Assembly (NCBI GenBank): GCA_018350325.1
Contig: JAEVLN010000007.1
Coordinates: forward strand, 3,329,804 to 3,393,803
DNA length: 64,000 nucleotides
Direction of reading: 5' to 3'
From: Globodera rostochiensis
Lineage: Eukaryota; Nematoda; Chromadorea; Rhabditida; Heteroderidae
Shown: positions 42,101 through 52,291 of the stretch, piece by piece
Layout of the letters: each line of letters begins with the position of its first letter
Position numbering within the stretch: position 1 is the first letter of the stretch
Position numbers and translations under genes: made by a program
Notes under the pieces: model-generated
Told to the model about the DNA's origin: nothing
What the model saw: only the letters and a program-made list of their open reading frames with translations
Database searches by the model: none

Positions 42101-43294
42101 GAAATCGCCGTGCTTTTTTTTTTTTTGCGGTTACGGTTATGAACCTGTTCAAGTCTTTTGATCATATTCAGACGGTTTAGCGGTTCCACGGTTCCAAAAA
42201 TGGCTGTTTTTTAAGTTACACAGTCCCAGTTCTGGAAACGGAAGTTGGGATCGTTTTGGAACTGGCTCCGCGGTCCAAAAACCCTGTTACAAAAATCATG
42301 GTTATGCTGAAAATAATTTAAACAAAATTAATTTTGACCTTCTAAAATTATTGCTTTTAATCAATCTCGTTTATACCTATTTGTGTTTTTGAAGGTGTTG
42401 TGTGAGGGGTTCAACGGCCCTTGGGGTGACAACAGATGCTCGGGCTCGACAAAAAAATGGCCATTATTTTACGTGTCGTACGATTGGTACGATCAGTACG
42501 AAGAACTTCGATCCACGGGATGTGGCTCTGAAGGAAATCGCTTCGATTGCTTCGATTGGTTTTGGGTAAGCGTTTATTTCAGTTTTCAAAAATTATAATA
42601 ATTATGGGTTTTTTAGTATCTGCAACCAACGGCGCGTTCAACAACTACGGTTGTTATTTTCTTAAAAAAACTTTTAAATATTTAAAAAATTGCTTGCAAA
42701 GACGAAAAATTTGAAAAAATTTGTTCCGAGTCGACTCCTACTCAAACACACCTAAACAATTTTCTTAAGAATTATTTTGGCATTTCTTTATTTTTAAGCT
42801 GAAGCCTGCTGAGCACATGCAAGTGAAAACGGAATGCCAAGGCGCCATTGCCAACTGCGCGTGCGGATGGGGCGCTTGCGTTTGGCAGCCCGGCTTCTCG
42901 GCGAGTGGCTGCTGCAAGGAGGACTACTCCTTCGAGTGTTGCACCAAAGTAAATGCTTTTGATTTGATCAACTGATGTTTGATCCATTAAATAAAATCAA
43001 TTTTTATACAAATTCAAAAGGGCCGGGGGAAGAATGCTTTAAAGAACAAAAATTTCCTTTTATCAAAAAACAAAGATCATTTTCAATTTTAGATGCTGCC
43101 ACCGCCGGGGGGTATGTTTAATGCCGATAAAATGCTAAATTTCAAATCATCACAACATTAAAATTACCCAAATTTCATTCAAATTTCACTTCTCAGGGTT
43201 CGGCATCACCACCGCAACTGAGCCATCCCAATCGACTCCAAACTCGGGCATTGGTGCTGTGCCGCCTTCACAGCCCATCGGTAGCAATAATTAA
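39133..43294 (+). CDS. Secreted multi-module cysteine-rich protein with N-terminal repeats
   Basis: Exons: 39179-40102 (coding frame), 40418-40564, 41056-41079, 41130-41312, 41367-41513, 41727-41753, 41790-41927, 42395-42565, 42799-42948, 43093-43111 and 43197-43294 (TAA). All junctions up to the ninth exon are phase 0. After nine 22-residue repeats comes a dibasic site, RKRQKR, then cysteine modules. Four match C-x6-C-x-C-x4-C-x10-CC-x7-CC exactly (first, second, fourth and ninth exons); the fifth lacks one Cys; the seventh and eighth are variants. Example: CECGWGNC, then STCCSADYEFACC. A signal peptide (MMLIIGLFLLLT from 39133) lies one base out of frame with the repeat frame. The C-terminus is Pro/Ser-rich (PSQPIGSNN). 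The spacing is not ShK, EGF or any family I can name. It is probably secreted and disulphide-bonded; a role in the host is only a guess. Confidence 0.72.
39200..39793 (+). repeat. Nine in-frame copies of a 66-bp (22-residue) repeat
   Basis: Consensus NGMGRELQPTPEPTLDQANA plus E(A/P). Copies differ at few positions (PEP/PEL, LDQ/LGK, AEA/AEP), and the variants recur in a pattern, which points to expansion in blocks. They lie between the possible signal peptide and the RKRQKR site. The decayed paralogue keeps only a remnant of this exon and none of the nine-copy array. Confidence 0.95.
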
Positions 43295-43804
43295 TAAATA
43301 AAAAAATAATTATAATTATTTTAATTTTATTACATTAAAGTTCTTGCGGCTCTCACTGCGCTCACGGCGCTCATTTCCGGTGGCCTTGCCCTCCTCTTTC
43401 TCTGATGCGCCAGTCAAGGCCCACCTGCCGATCATTTGTGATCTGACAGTCCTTTTTTGCCATTCCCATTCCCCATCTTTTCCCAACAGCCAAGCTCACC
43501 CCCCAATTTTGCCTTTGACCAGATCACATATCCCATTTAAATCATGATCTGTTTGTGATAATTTTCTTGAATAAAATTGAATGCATAATATTTGCTACGG
43601 TCACAATTTTAACATAATTCGAAAAACTGATTCAGTCTGTACGCCCTCCCCAAATTGAAAAACTCGTTCATTTTGCGCAAGAATTTTCTCTTGGATCTGC
43701 AGTTGTTGTTCTGATACTCCTCCATTTCGTGATCTGATTGGAACGCCTTAATTCGCACGAAAGAAAAAAAAATCGTATAATTTGATTTTTCGGTTTCGGT
43801 TTTT

Positions 43805-44735
43805 GGCATTGAGCAGGGAGGCGGAGGAGGAGGCGAAGAAGCATTGACGAACTATTTCTAGACAACATTAGGGGGCAGTATTTTGCATTGTGATGCGTAC
43901 AATTTGCTCCCGGAGAAACCACCCACCCAACATGCCTTCGATGATCCCCCTCCCCCGACGACCAGGGCTGGGCAAAGCTCAAAATTTAATTAAAGTTTGA
44001 AATGAAGTAAAACTTTTTATGCAAAAGCTCGAAGCCGTCAAAAAAAAAGCCGGGATTTTTTGAAGCCATAGTTTAGCCCAGCTCTGACGCAAACCGTTTC
44101 CCGAACAAACTTTCTACATTGTTATTTAACGCTCTGATTTTCTGTATGTTTCTAAAAAAAGAATAAAGCGATTTTATAAAGGCATAAAATTAAAAGAAAT
44201 AAAAATAAATCACACGGAAATAAAACAAAAATATATAAAATACAATGGATATAGGCAATTATTCCATATTACATAACATTCAATAAATAAAACCCGTCGG
44301 ATTTTTGTAACTTTGTTCAGTCAGACTTTATCGAATGTTTTGAAATATTGCACAAAAATACTCCTGAACAAACCAAGTCTTGGTGCTAAAATCTTAAATT
44401 TTTTTGTCCAATTATAAATTTTATACAAATTCCGCATTTTCCATCCTGAACGCCAACTTGGTGGTCAGTTTTAAAATAAGTTAATTTTTGTAAAAAAGTT
44501 ATCAATGATCCAAAAAATCCAAATTTTTGCAACAATAAAAATTGCTTTGACTTTTTTTATGCATAAATTCAAAAACTTTCGATGAGGTTTGACTAAATTA
44601 CAAAAATTAGCATGTTTAATGCTCAAGTTTTTGGAACATATAAATCCCAGTCCCATACATAACATTCAATACATAAATTTACACCGTTTGCAATAAAAAT
44701 GCAATTTTGAATTTACACATCACCGATCAGATTCC
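43805..44735. repeat. Degenerate third copy of the 28.2/45.9-kb duplicated block
   Basis: 43815-44075 resembles 29785-30165 (GGGAGGCGGAGGAGGAG, then the CAGGGCTGGGCAAAGC relic). 44240-44293 matches 30217-30262 (ACAATGGATATAGGCAATTA). 44655-44735 matches 30248-30322. The membrane-protein frame is broken by a large deletion and stops. About 360 bp of unrelated sequence separates the last two pieces. Confidence 0.8.
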
Positions 44736-44764
44736 CCCCAGCAAAACGAAGAACAATCAATTAA

Positions 44765-45761
44765 TCAATCATTTGCTTCATGCCCTTTCTCGCGCAGAGT
44801 CAACAGATGCTCCTCCACTTCCCCCCTGCGGCACTTTTTGCCCTGTGGGTGAAATTTGCCGTTGAGAATGCGCTCATCTTTGTCCGGTAATTTGGAGGCC
44901 ATCGGCCGATTCTTCGACTCAACGACATTAAACTGAAATGGAAAATTTTTGTTATAAATTGAGAGATTTATTAGCTGATTTTTCTTTAAAGGAACATTTC
45001 ATAAATAATTTGGGAGGAGGCAGTTTTATGGTAATTTAAATTGCCGCGAAACAAAAAGCATAGGCAATGGCCAACACCATCAAGACCAAATAGGGCCAGA
45101 AATCAGCCTGAAAATTGAACATATGTATATTATTTATTGATTGATCCGGGAACAACAAAAATAATTTACAAATAAAAAACCAAAAGGAAAAGCTGGGGTG
45201 CCAACACAACGCCAACCCGCGCAAGCATTTGGCCAAACGAGTAAGATATACTTCGAACGTCAGTGGGAAACAGCTCGTTGGTAGCCAAATCCTATGATGA
45301 TTAGAACTGTCAAAACATTCAACTAAATCAGGATTCTTATTTATTTTTATCAGAAATAAGGGCGAACTGATTGAATTCAATGTTTTTGCCCAATCACATT
45401 GTTCCATAAGATAACAGAAAACAATTTTATTTTATTAATGCATATGATCAGAATCGATCACTCACATTTGCGGTAAAGCCAGTGCACAGAAGCCGATCAC
45501 GATCAGCAAGAACCAATTAGCCACAAAAGGAAACACAGACTTAAGGCCTGAAAAAATTGTGCAAGATTTTAGTCCCGGAAAAAATGGGATTTCTGCGACC
45601 CGATCCCAATAATGTGCCGGACTTTTTCATATTTTGTTGTACAAATTTTTCAGTTTTTCCATGTTGAACAATAGCAAATAGTATCAACGAAACACAAAAT
45701 AGCTAACAAATAAGCGCCACTTCCGTCGTATAACAAAATGCCAAGTGTAAAAGAGGTGAAG
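44765..45761 (-). pseudogene. SLC22-type transporter, 3' fragment (third copy)
   Basis: Minus-strand exons homologous to the last exons of the transporter at 56-63 kb: about 45761-45652, 45547-45466, 45291-45181, 45107-45045 and 44932-44765 (TGA). They read PFVANWFLLIVIGFCALAL, then NELFPTDVRSISYSFGQML (the conserved ELFPT-VR block), ADFWPYLVLMVLAIAYAF and FNVVESKNRPMASKLPDKDE. The 45547 exon is one base shorter than in the other copies and shifts frame. The two exons between the first and second listed are absent, and no N-terminal half exists: similarity ends near 45840, next to the duplicated block. The intron at 45044 starts with GC, as in the other copies. The last exon diverges after GKF and is otherwise open. 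Confidence 0.82.
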
Positions 45762-46187
45762 CTGAAATTTATTTTTAATTTATTTTAAAATATTAGCAAA
45801 TTTAAATTTTCTTCTAATATAAATGCTCACATTCGCAAAAAAAAAAATGTTAAAACCTGAAAAGCTCGACTCTATAAATATATATGGCATGTCTAATTTA
45901 AATTGGATCCTTTCTGGTAATTTTATTAAATTTTAAAAAACCCCCATTTTTCTCAATGTAATTACGGCGCCATTCAAGTACATATGGGAGCCCTGATTAT
46001 TATGCACATTAGCGCAGCAGCCTAAAATGGTTGGCAAAAAACACGCCGGAAATATTTGTTTATGCAACGTCGAAAACCACCAACTTCCGATTAGATGGCA
46101 TTGCACGCGTGCGCTGCTTCTAACATATATTATTATATATTATGGCATTTTAATATTGTCCATAAAATTTTTTGTTTTATTTAACTA

Positions 46188-47093
46188 ATGCATCCAATAA
46201 CAATAAGCCAATACAATCAAAAAGTATTATTCGTATATTTTTTGTTCATTTTACTTTTATTTAATTTGAGTCAACAATCTGTTTCAAACTCAGAATGGCA
46301 CAATAAAGGTATTTTGTTTTATGTATTTAACATCTTTTGCCATCCATTCGGTGATTCAAATATTTTAAATTTTAATAATAAATTAAGGAAAACCAGGGAT
46401 CAGGATTAGTAAGCCGGGATCATTAAGAGGAATTTCAGTACCAAAAACGGGCATTTCAGTCTCAATCTCGAAATGCCGTAAATGCAAACCCTGATGTTGG
46501 GATTGCATTTGCAACCATAATCAACCCACACTGAATTGTTGCAACACAAAATCATCCCGCCGACAAATTTAAAACAAATATAAATAAATAAATAAAATAT
46601 TTAAAATTGTTTAGATTTGTACAACACTGCTCAGGAACTGTTGGATTCCGTGCCGAATGTGAATTATGGACAACAAAATGTTGCCGCCGCACCAATTAAT
46701 GTTGATTTTGTCAAAAAATGGCTCCACAAATACATTGACGGATTTGTATGTCAAGAAACATCATTTGTGGCACTCAAACAACTCAATGTTATGAATGCCG
46801 AATTTCGAGAAAATTATGGCAATGTGCAAAACAATTTTTGTAAGGAATTAAAAAGCGGGAAAAGCATAGAAGAAGCGATGGCAAGTGTTCAGAATGAAGC
46901 GGTGAAATTGATCAAAAATTTTGCGTACAATCCGAACAATAAAAAAATAATTGATCAGAAAGCTTTGAAGAATTTATTCCCCAATAATATACAGCAAGAT
47001 AAAATAGAAAGATTGATGAAGCAATTTCATTTGGCACTTTATTCATTCATCGAATCAATTAAGGGTAATCATGACAAATTTTTAATCATCTAA
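46188..47093 (+). CDS. Small secreted protein, duplicated gene, copy 2
   Basis: Two exons, 46188-46308 and 46615-47093, phase 1 junction, same lengths as the copy at 28469-29398. The signal peptide reads KVLFVYFLFILLLFNLSQQS. Mature differences from copy 1 are few: NYGQQ for NDRRQ, NYGNVQN for NYGKVQN, LKNLF for LRNLF. Both cysteines are kept. No damage is seen. Family unknown. Confidence 0.72.
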
Positions 47094-47412
47094 GAGCGTG
47101 AAAAGACGCATTTTTGGGAATTAATTTCCAAAATATAAGCGCACCCACAAATTTATTCAAAACTCTGATCCGGCATTCTGTGCCGAGACAATTCTGTGCC
47201 AGCCTTAGGTGTAGGCTTAATAATTAGTACGCAAAAAAGTAGATATCGGATTTAAGGACCGATCGAGATTTTGATCGAAAATCCTGAAAAAATCTCCACT
47301 ATAATCACACGCTTGCTTCTGACCCTAATAATTTTTAGCAAAAACATCATCATCATCGACTATTTTCTGGGCGCACCGGGAAAATGGTTTCAATTATCAA
47401 CAGCATCATTCC

Positions 47413-47694
47413 ATGGCGCAACAGCAACAGCAACGACGACGACAAAGACGAGGAAAAAGCATGAAAACTTTTGATGGCATTACGCAGGGAGGCGGAGGAG
47501 GAGTCGAAGCAGCGGCGAACCCGTTGTGCATTTTGTTCCTGCTGTTAGCAATGGCTGCGCTCGTTGGACTGATTGTCGGCCTTGGTGTTCCGTCACTTGA
47601 CCACCATGCAAAATTGCCGGTCATCATCATCAGTGTGGTTGTGTTGGTGTTCAATTTGGTCTTGCTGTGCGCAATGTGCAATTTGCCGGAGTAG
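47413..47694 (+). CDS. Small two-helix membrane protein, copy 2
   Basis: Same 93-codon frame as 29718-29999. It starts MAQQQQQRRRQRRGK; the Arg codons CGA of copy 1 are partly Gln codons CAA here. Both hydrophobic segments are unchanged. That the frame stays open in two copies is weak support for coding. Confidence 0.45.
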   Translation: MAQQQQQRRRQRRGKSMKTFDGITQGGGGGVEAAANPLCILFLLLAMAALVGLIVGLGVPSLDHHAKLPVIIISVVVLVFNLVLLCAMCNLPE

Positions 47695-48023
47695 TATTGC
47701 ATCGAGACATGTTGCTCCCGGATCCCGACTACGCCTTCGATGACCCGACGATCAGGGCTGGGCAAAGCCCAAAATTATTTGAAGTTTGAAATGAAGCAAA
47801 ATTTGTTATGCACAGCTCGAAGCTCTCAAAAACCCCGGGATTTTTTGAAGCCAAAGTTTAGCCCAGCTCTGATCCGTGTTCCCCGACATTCCTTTCTTTC
47901 TTCAAACAAAAATATACAATGGATATAGGCAATTATTCCATATTACATAACATTCAATAAATAAATTTAGACCGTTTGCAATAAAATGCAATTTGGAATT
48001 TACAAATTACCGATCAGTATGCG

Positions 48024-48837
48024 AGTTCCGTATTCTGTTATTTTGGTTGGTCCCTTTCCGTGATTTTCGCTGTTTCCATATTACGTGATTTTGGATTCCG
48101 TAATTCGCTGTTTCCGTTTTACGTGATTTTGGTTGGTCCCTTTCCGTGATTTTGGATTCCGTAATTCGCTGTTTCCGTTTTACGTGATTTTGGTTGGTCC
48201 CTTTCCGTGATTTTCGCTGTTTCCATATTACGTGATTTTGGATTCCGTAATTCGCTGTTTCCGTATTCAGTGATTTTGGTTGGTCACTTTCCGTGATTTT
48301 CGCTGTTTCCGTATTACGTGATTTTCGCTGTTCCCATATTACGTGATTTTCGCTGTTTCCATATTACGTGATTTTCGCTGTTTCCATATTACGTGATTTT
48401 GGCTGGTCCCTTTCCGTGATTTTCGCTGTTTCTATATTACGTGATTTTGGATTCCGTAATTTTCGCTGTTTCCGTATTACGTGATTTTGGTTGGTCCCTT
48501 TCCGTGATTTTCGCTGTTTCCGTATTACGTGATTTTGGTTGGTTCCTTTCCGTGATTTTCGCTGTTTCCATATTACGTGATTTTGGATTCCGTAATTCGC
48601 TGTTTCCGTTTTACGTGATTTTGGTTGATCCCTTTCCGTGATTTTCGCTGTTTCCATATTACGTGTTTTGGATTCCGTAATTCGCTGTTTCCGTTTTACG
48701 TGATTTTGGTTGATCCCTTTCCGTGATTTTCGCTGTTTCCATATTACGTGTTTTGGATTCCGTAATTCGCTGTTTCCGTTTTACGTGATTTTGGTTGGTC
48801 ACTTTCCGTGATTTTCGCTGTTTCCGTATTACGTGAT
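48024..48837. repeat. GTGATTTT array, short version
   Basis: Same 23-38 bp units as 30323-32815 but about 0.8 kb instead of 2.5 kb. Both arrays begin at the same point of the duplicated block (GTATGCGAGTTCCGTATTCT). Confidence 0.95.
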
Positions 48838-49179
48838 TGAAACGGGGCCAATTTTAAGAAAGCTAATTTTATATCCTTTAAAAATAAAATTTATTGGAAC
48901 AAAAAGTTGATGTAAAGAAGGAATGACTGTCCACGAATGGGCCGATAAGCAAAAGGACGCTAAAATATGGGGAGATGGGCGGGCGCGGATGGGAATTGCC
49001 TCCGCCAACTAATCGTCCATAAATTCAAAAAACGGTTTTTGGGGGGGGATACGGTACAAATGGATGGCGTCGTTTTTTCTTTCCCACCATTAAATTGGAC
49101 ACTGCAATATGAACCAACTTTGTAACATAATGGCGAGCTGAATATAATAAATACAAAATGTCTTTTTCAATTTTGGAGT

Positions 49180-49416
49180 TTGGCGCCGTCGTCCAATCGG
49201 AACTACATAAAGTTGACGGCTACAGACCGAACTGAAAAAATGCCGCTTTCGGTTCGGTTAACCGAGGAAGTGCCAGAAATCGCCAACCCTAATCGGACAG
49301 TTTCGGCATTATGTGGAATGGACGACGACTTTTCTTCTCACGGACTGATGGCCAATGCCTTCGGATTTGACCCTTCGGAAGAGAATTTTATAGAGCCCGC
49401 AAAGCGTGGCCGATGA
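49180..49416 (+). CDS. Open frame, hypothetical, possibly a lone exon
   Basis: 78 codons; the second half has protein-like composition (VSALCGMDDDFSSHGLMANA, FGFDPSEENFIEPAKRGR). There is no signal peptide, no splice partner and no recognised homology. It may be an exon fragment or chance. Confidence 0.22.
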   Translation: MAPSSNRNYIKLTATDRTEKMPLSVRLTEEVPEIANPNRTVSALCGMDDDFSSHGLMANAFGFDPSEENFIEPAKRGR

Positions 49417-49564
49417 ACTCAATGAGTTCGATGATGGCGATTTTTTGATCAGGACAGTTGGAAAGCAAAAAATTCCGATCTCTACCAACGATAAAGGAAA
49501 AAAAAAAAACCCCGACCAAAAATGTCGGGGTCGGGGTATCATCTCCGAACCCAGACCGTGGCAA

Positions 49565-49790
49565 AAACTAACTTTAAACTTAACCGATTCAGATTCGAAA
49601 GCTCTTGTCAAGATGAAGCTGTTCTTAAGTTAAAGTTATGGTCAGAAAACTTAAAAATTAAAAATCCTGATTTTTGGGTTTTCTGGCCATAACTTTTTTC
49701 AGACTTATCCAATCGTAAAGGCTTAGCTTAATGAGAGATAGCTTCATTGCGACAAGAGCATCGAATGGTTTTTAGAAGGTTAAGTTTAAA
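49565..49790. repeat. Foldback repeat with GGCCATAACTTTT core
   Basis: The left part (AAGCTCTTGTCAAGATGAAG, then AAGTTATGGTCAGAAAAC) is inverted at the right (GTTTTCTGGCCATAACTTTT, then GATAGCTTCATTGCGACAAG), and the outer ends read CTTAACCGATTC and AGAAGGTTAAG. Related words occur at 1480-1852, 20700-20930 and 55612-55745. Confidence 0.65.
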
Positions 49791-50206
49791 GTCAGTCTCT
49801 CACCCAGTTTATCTTTGTTTGTTTGCTAGGTGAGTTGTTAATTAGTTAATTATCTTTGCTTCTTCTGTCGCTGTAGACGCTAATGAATTTTTGCTTTTTT
49901 TAAAGCATTTTTTACCCCCAAGGCGTTAACCTAAAAAATCAATTTGCACAATGTACAAACGAGCGGGCAAGTACATGAGAGAAAAAGGATTGCAAGAAAT
50001 ATAACGGGAAACAGGAGGTTAGAGGAAAAGTGAATAGAGAGTACAGGGAAAGAGAAAGAGAGTGGCCGCAGAGAAAGCATTTTGCCCCGAAGGAATTTGC
50101 TGGGCCAAATGACGATGAGTTGTGCTGGCGATTGAAACGACACTAAAAGTGCCACTTTCGGGTGCATATTTTTGGCATTTTTTGCATATTTTGGTTTTTT
50201 GGAGCA

Positions 50207-50213
50207 TATAAAT
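50207..50213 (+). promoter_or_regulatory. Possible TATA element
   Basis: TATAAAT within GGAGCATATAAATCCCAG, about 250 bp before the ATG of the plus-strand transporter copy. The same 18-mer, with one change, lies at about 44633-44650. Position fits a promoter, but nothing else supports it. The inverted copy lacks this upstream sequence. Confidence 0.3.
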
Positions 50214-50400
50214 CCCAGCCAGCAGACGTGTTCGTAACTGTACTTTTTAAAAAGTAATACGTAATAATATAAAACACGATTTTTATTCTCCAAATTAAAT
50301 TCTCTAATTACACTAAATTTATAATATAAACATTTATGTATATGTTGTTTCTATTTTTCGATGGGTTTGGGGAGGGATGATCACTGATGTCGATCACTTT

Positions 50401-50460
50401 AATGATGTTTAATTTAGTAATTTCCGAACTAATGATGTTTAATTTAGTAATTTCCGAACT
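50401..50460 (+). repeat. Perfect 30-bp tandem duplication directly before a start codon
   Basis: AATGATGTTTAATTTAGTAA plus TTTCCGAACT occurs twice in a row and the ATG follows at 50461. The inverted transporter copy has this sequence only once before its ATG. Confidence 0.95.
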
Positions 50461-51395
50461 ATGTCTTCTCCCCCAACGGCTGTCGAAGGCGATCCGACGG
50501 TGACGGAAAAGATTGTGGAGCAACAACAGAAAGACCCCGCAGGGGAAGTGGCACAGCACGCGCAGACGGCCGTTACAGCGCTGGCACCCGCCGACTCATC
50601 GCACGCTGAGTTGGCCGCCGCCACGGACAAAATGATGGACGAAACGGCAAAGCTGGACGACTTCTACCAGTTGGGCAAGTACACGTACAGTAAGTTTTTT
50701 TTATTCTGTTCTTATTGTAGAGATCATATTACTTCCGTTAATCAATTTTAGCGTAATTTACCGAAATTTCGTCAAATTTATGATGAAATTTTTGATCTAT
50801 TTATTCGCAAAAAAACGTGTCAGGACAAAATGCCAACCTGTCAAAATGCCAACCATGCATAAAAGGGTCAAAATACAAAAGCTGCCAGTTGGCATTTTGA
50901 CCGTTCAGGCCTAATTGGCATTTTGTCCGTTTAGGTGGCATTTTGACTGCCCAGGCCTAGTTGGCATTTTGACCTAGCGCCACAAAAAATTTTAAATTTG
51001 AAGAATTTCAAAAATAAGTTTTATTTTTTTAGTTGTGTGCTTGCTGGCCGAACTGCTCATCTTGGCCCAGGTAGGGCAAAAATAATTGTTAAAAAATATA
51101 AAATAATTTGAAATATTCATAAATCATTCATCAATTTCAAAAAATTGTCTCTTCAGGTGGGCAACATGCTGTACATGACTTATGCTGGTGCTGCACCAAC
51201 ACTGGTCTCATGCGGTCAACACACCTTTTCGGATGCCGAAAAACCGAATTTGCGATGCAAAGCGTTGGCCGACATTCTCGGCAATCGACAAAAGTGCGTT
51301 AAAAAACTCGAGACCGATCGATGCTTTTACATTAATTCGGGAATTCAAACAAAAAAAATTTTGTTTTTGTCTTTCAGAAGCCATAACATCTGCAC

Positions 51396-52291
51396 CAGGG
51401 ATGGGCGGAAATTTATTTTCAAAAAACGGAAAACGGAAAACGGAAAAACGGAAATATTTTTTTTAACGGAAAACGTAAAACGGAAAAAAAGGGCCAAAAA
51501 CAACGGAAAAACGGAAAACGGAAAACGGAAAAATTTTCAAATAAAATAAAAAAATTATTTTTTTTTTTTAAAAATAATTTATTTAATAAATATTTTTTGA
51601 AATATTAACAGTAGTTATTTTTAAAAATTTTGAAGGGTGTCTTTTTTTCAGCAACCTTCTGAATCTAAAGCTTTTGGGTGGGGGGGGGGTCGGCGGTGCC
51701 GATAGGCGCTGCCGGAGAAAATTTTGAAATTTTCGACTCAATTTGTTAAGGATTTGCAACCAAAATTTTAAAAAATTCGGCAATTTTTGAAGCTTATTAG
51801 GAGTGGCAAGGTCCGGCGGCGCCGATAGGCGCCGCCGGAAGAATTTTTTTAAAAAACTTAACAAGATTTGTTAAGAAAATCGCTCCAAAAATGAAAATGG
51901 AAAACAAAATCCCCCAAATGTTTTTTGATTTCGTCCAACAAAAAATGAATGAAAAGCTTGTGAATTGTCATCTAAAATGTTTGTTTGTAATTGGAAAAAG
52001 TTAAAAAGAATTTTTAAAAATTGTTTAACCACCGTAACTATACAGAAAATAAGAAATAATCACTGACACTGTCGGGGATCTGAACCCCCACCCACACTTA
52101 TCTCCCCACACCAACCACTCACCATTACACCACAACCAAACAGCATTACAATCCTCCAAAAATCCCATTCTTAGGGGTGTATATTTTTTCCGTTTTTTCC
52201 GTTAAAAAGGGCATTTTAACGGAAAACGGAAAACGGAAAAAAAGGCCCAAAAACAACGGAAAAACGGAAAACGGAATTCCGCCCATCCCTG
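51396..52291. mobile_element. hAT-like non-autonomous element, 896 bp, inside a transporter exon
   Basis: Ends CAGGGATGGGCGGAA, perfect 15-bp inverted, flanked by a perfect 8-bp duplication ATCTGCAC (51388-51395 and 52292-52299). The inverted gene copy has the uninterrupted site near 61090. Sub-ends are arrays of ACGGAAAACGGAAAA. The interior has two GC-rich near-palindromes (51690-51716, 51813-51838) and a tRNA-like stretch. There is no transposase frame. Confidence 0.95.
52066..52140 (-). other. tRNA-like sequence inside a transposon
   Basis: On the minus strand GTGGTGTAATGGTGAGTGG resembles a tRNA A box region, and GGGGGTTCAGATCCCCGAC resembles the T arm with a B box (GGTTCAGATCC), about 35 bp apart. 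The acceptor stem does not pair cleanly. It is more likely a tRNA-derived SINE head or tRNA relic than a working tRNA. Confidence 0.45.

Larger units (their letters stand above)
45885..48025. repeat. Segmental duplication, copy 2
   Basis: Near-identical to 28205-30322, same orientation, about 17.7 kb away. It ends, like the first copy, in the GTGATTTT array. Confidence 0.95.
48838..50400. other. Intergenic stretch before the transporter pair
   Basis: Contains the foldback repeat at 49565-49790 and, just before it, a CCCCGAC...GTCGGGG inverted piece (49509-49537) also found in the transporter introns at 54490 and 56690. One weak open frame lies at 49180-49416. No firm gene. Confidence 0.4.

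Noticed and set aside
48364..48657. Open frames such as METAKITERDQPKSRN in the GTGATTTT arrays
   Set aside because: They are read from the tandem repeat itself, occur in both strands and shift with unit number.
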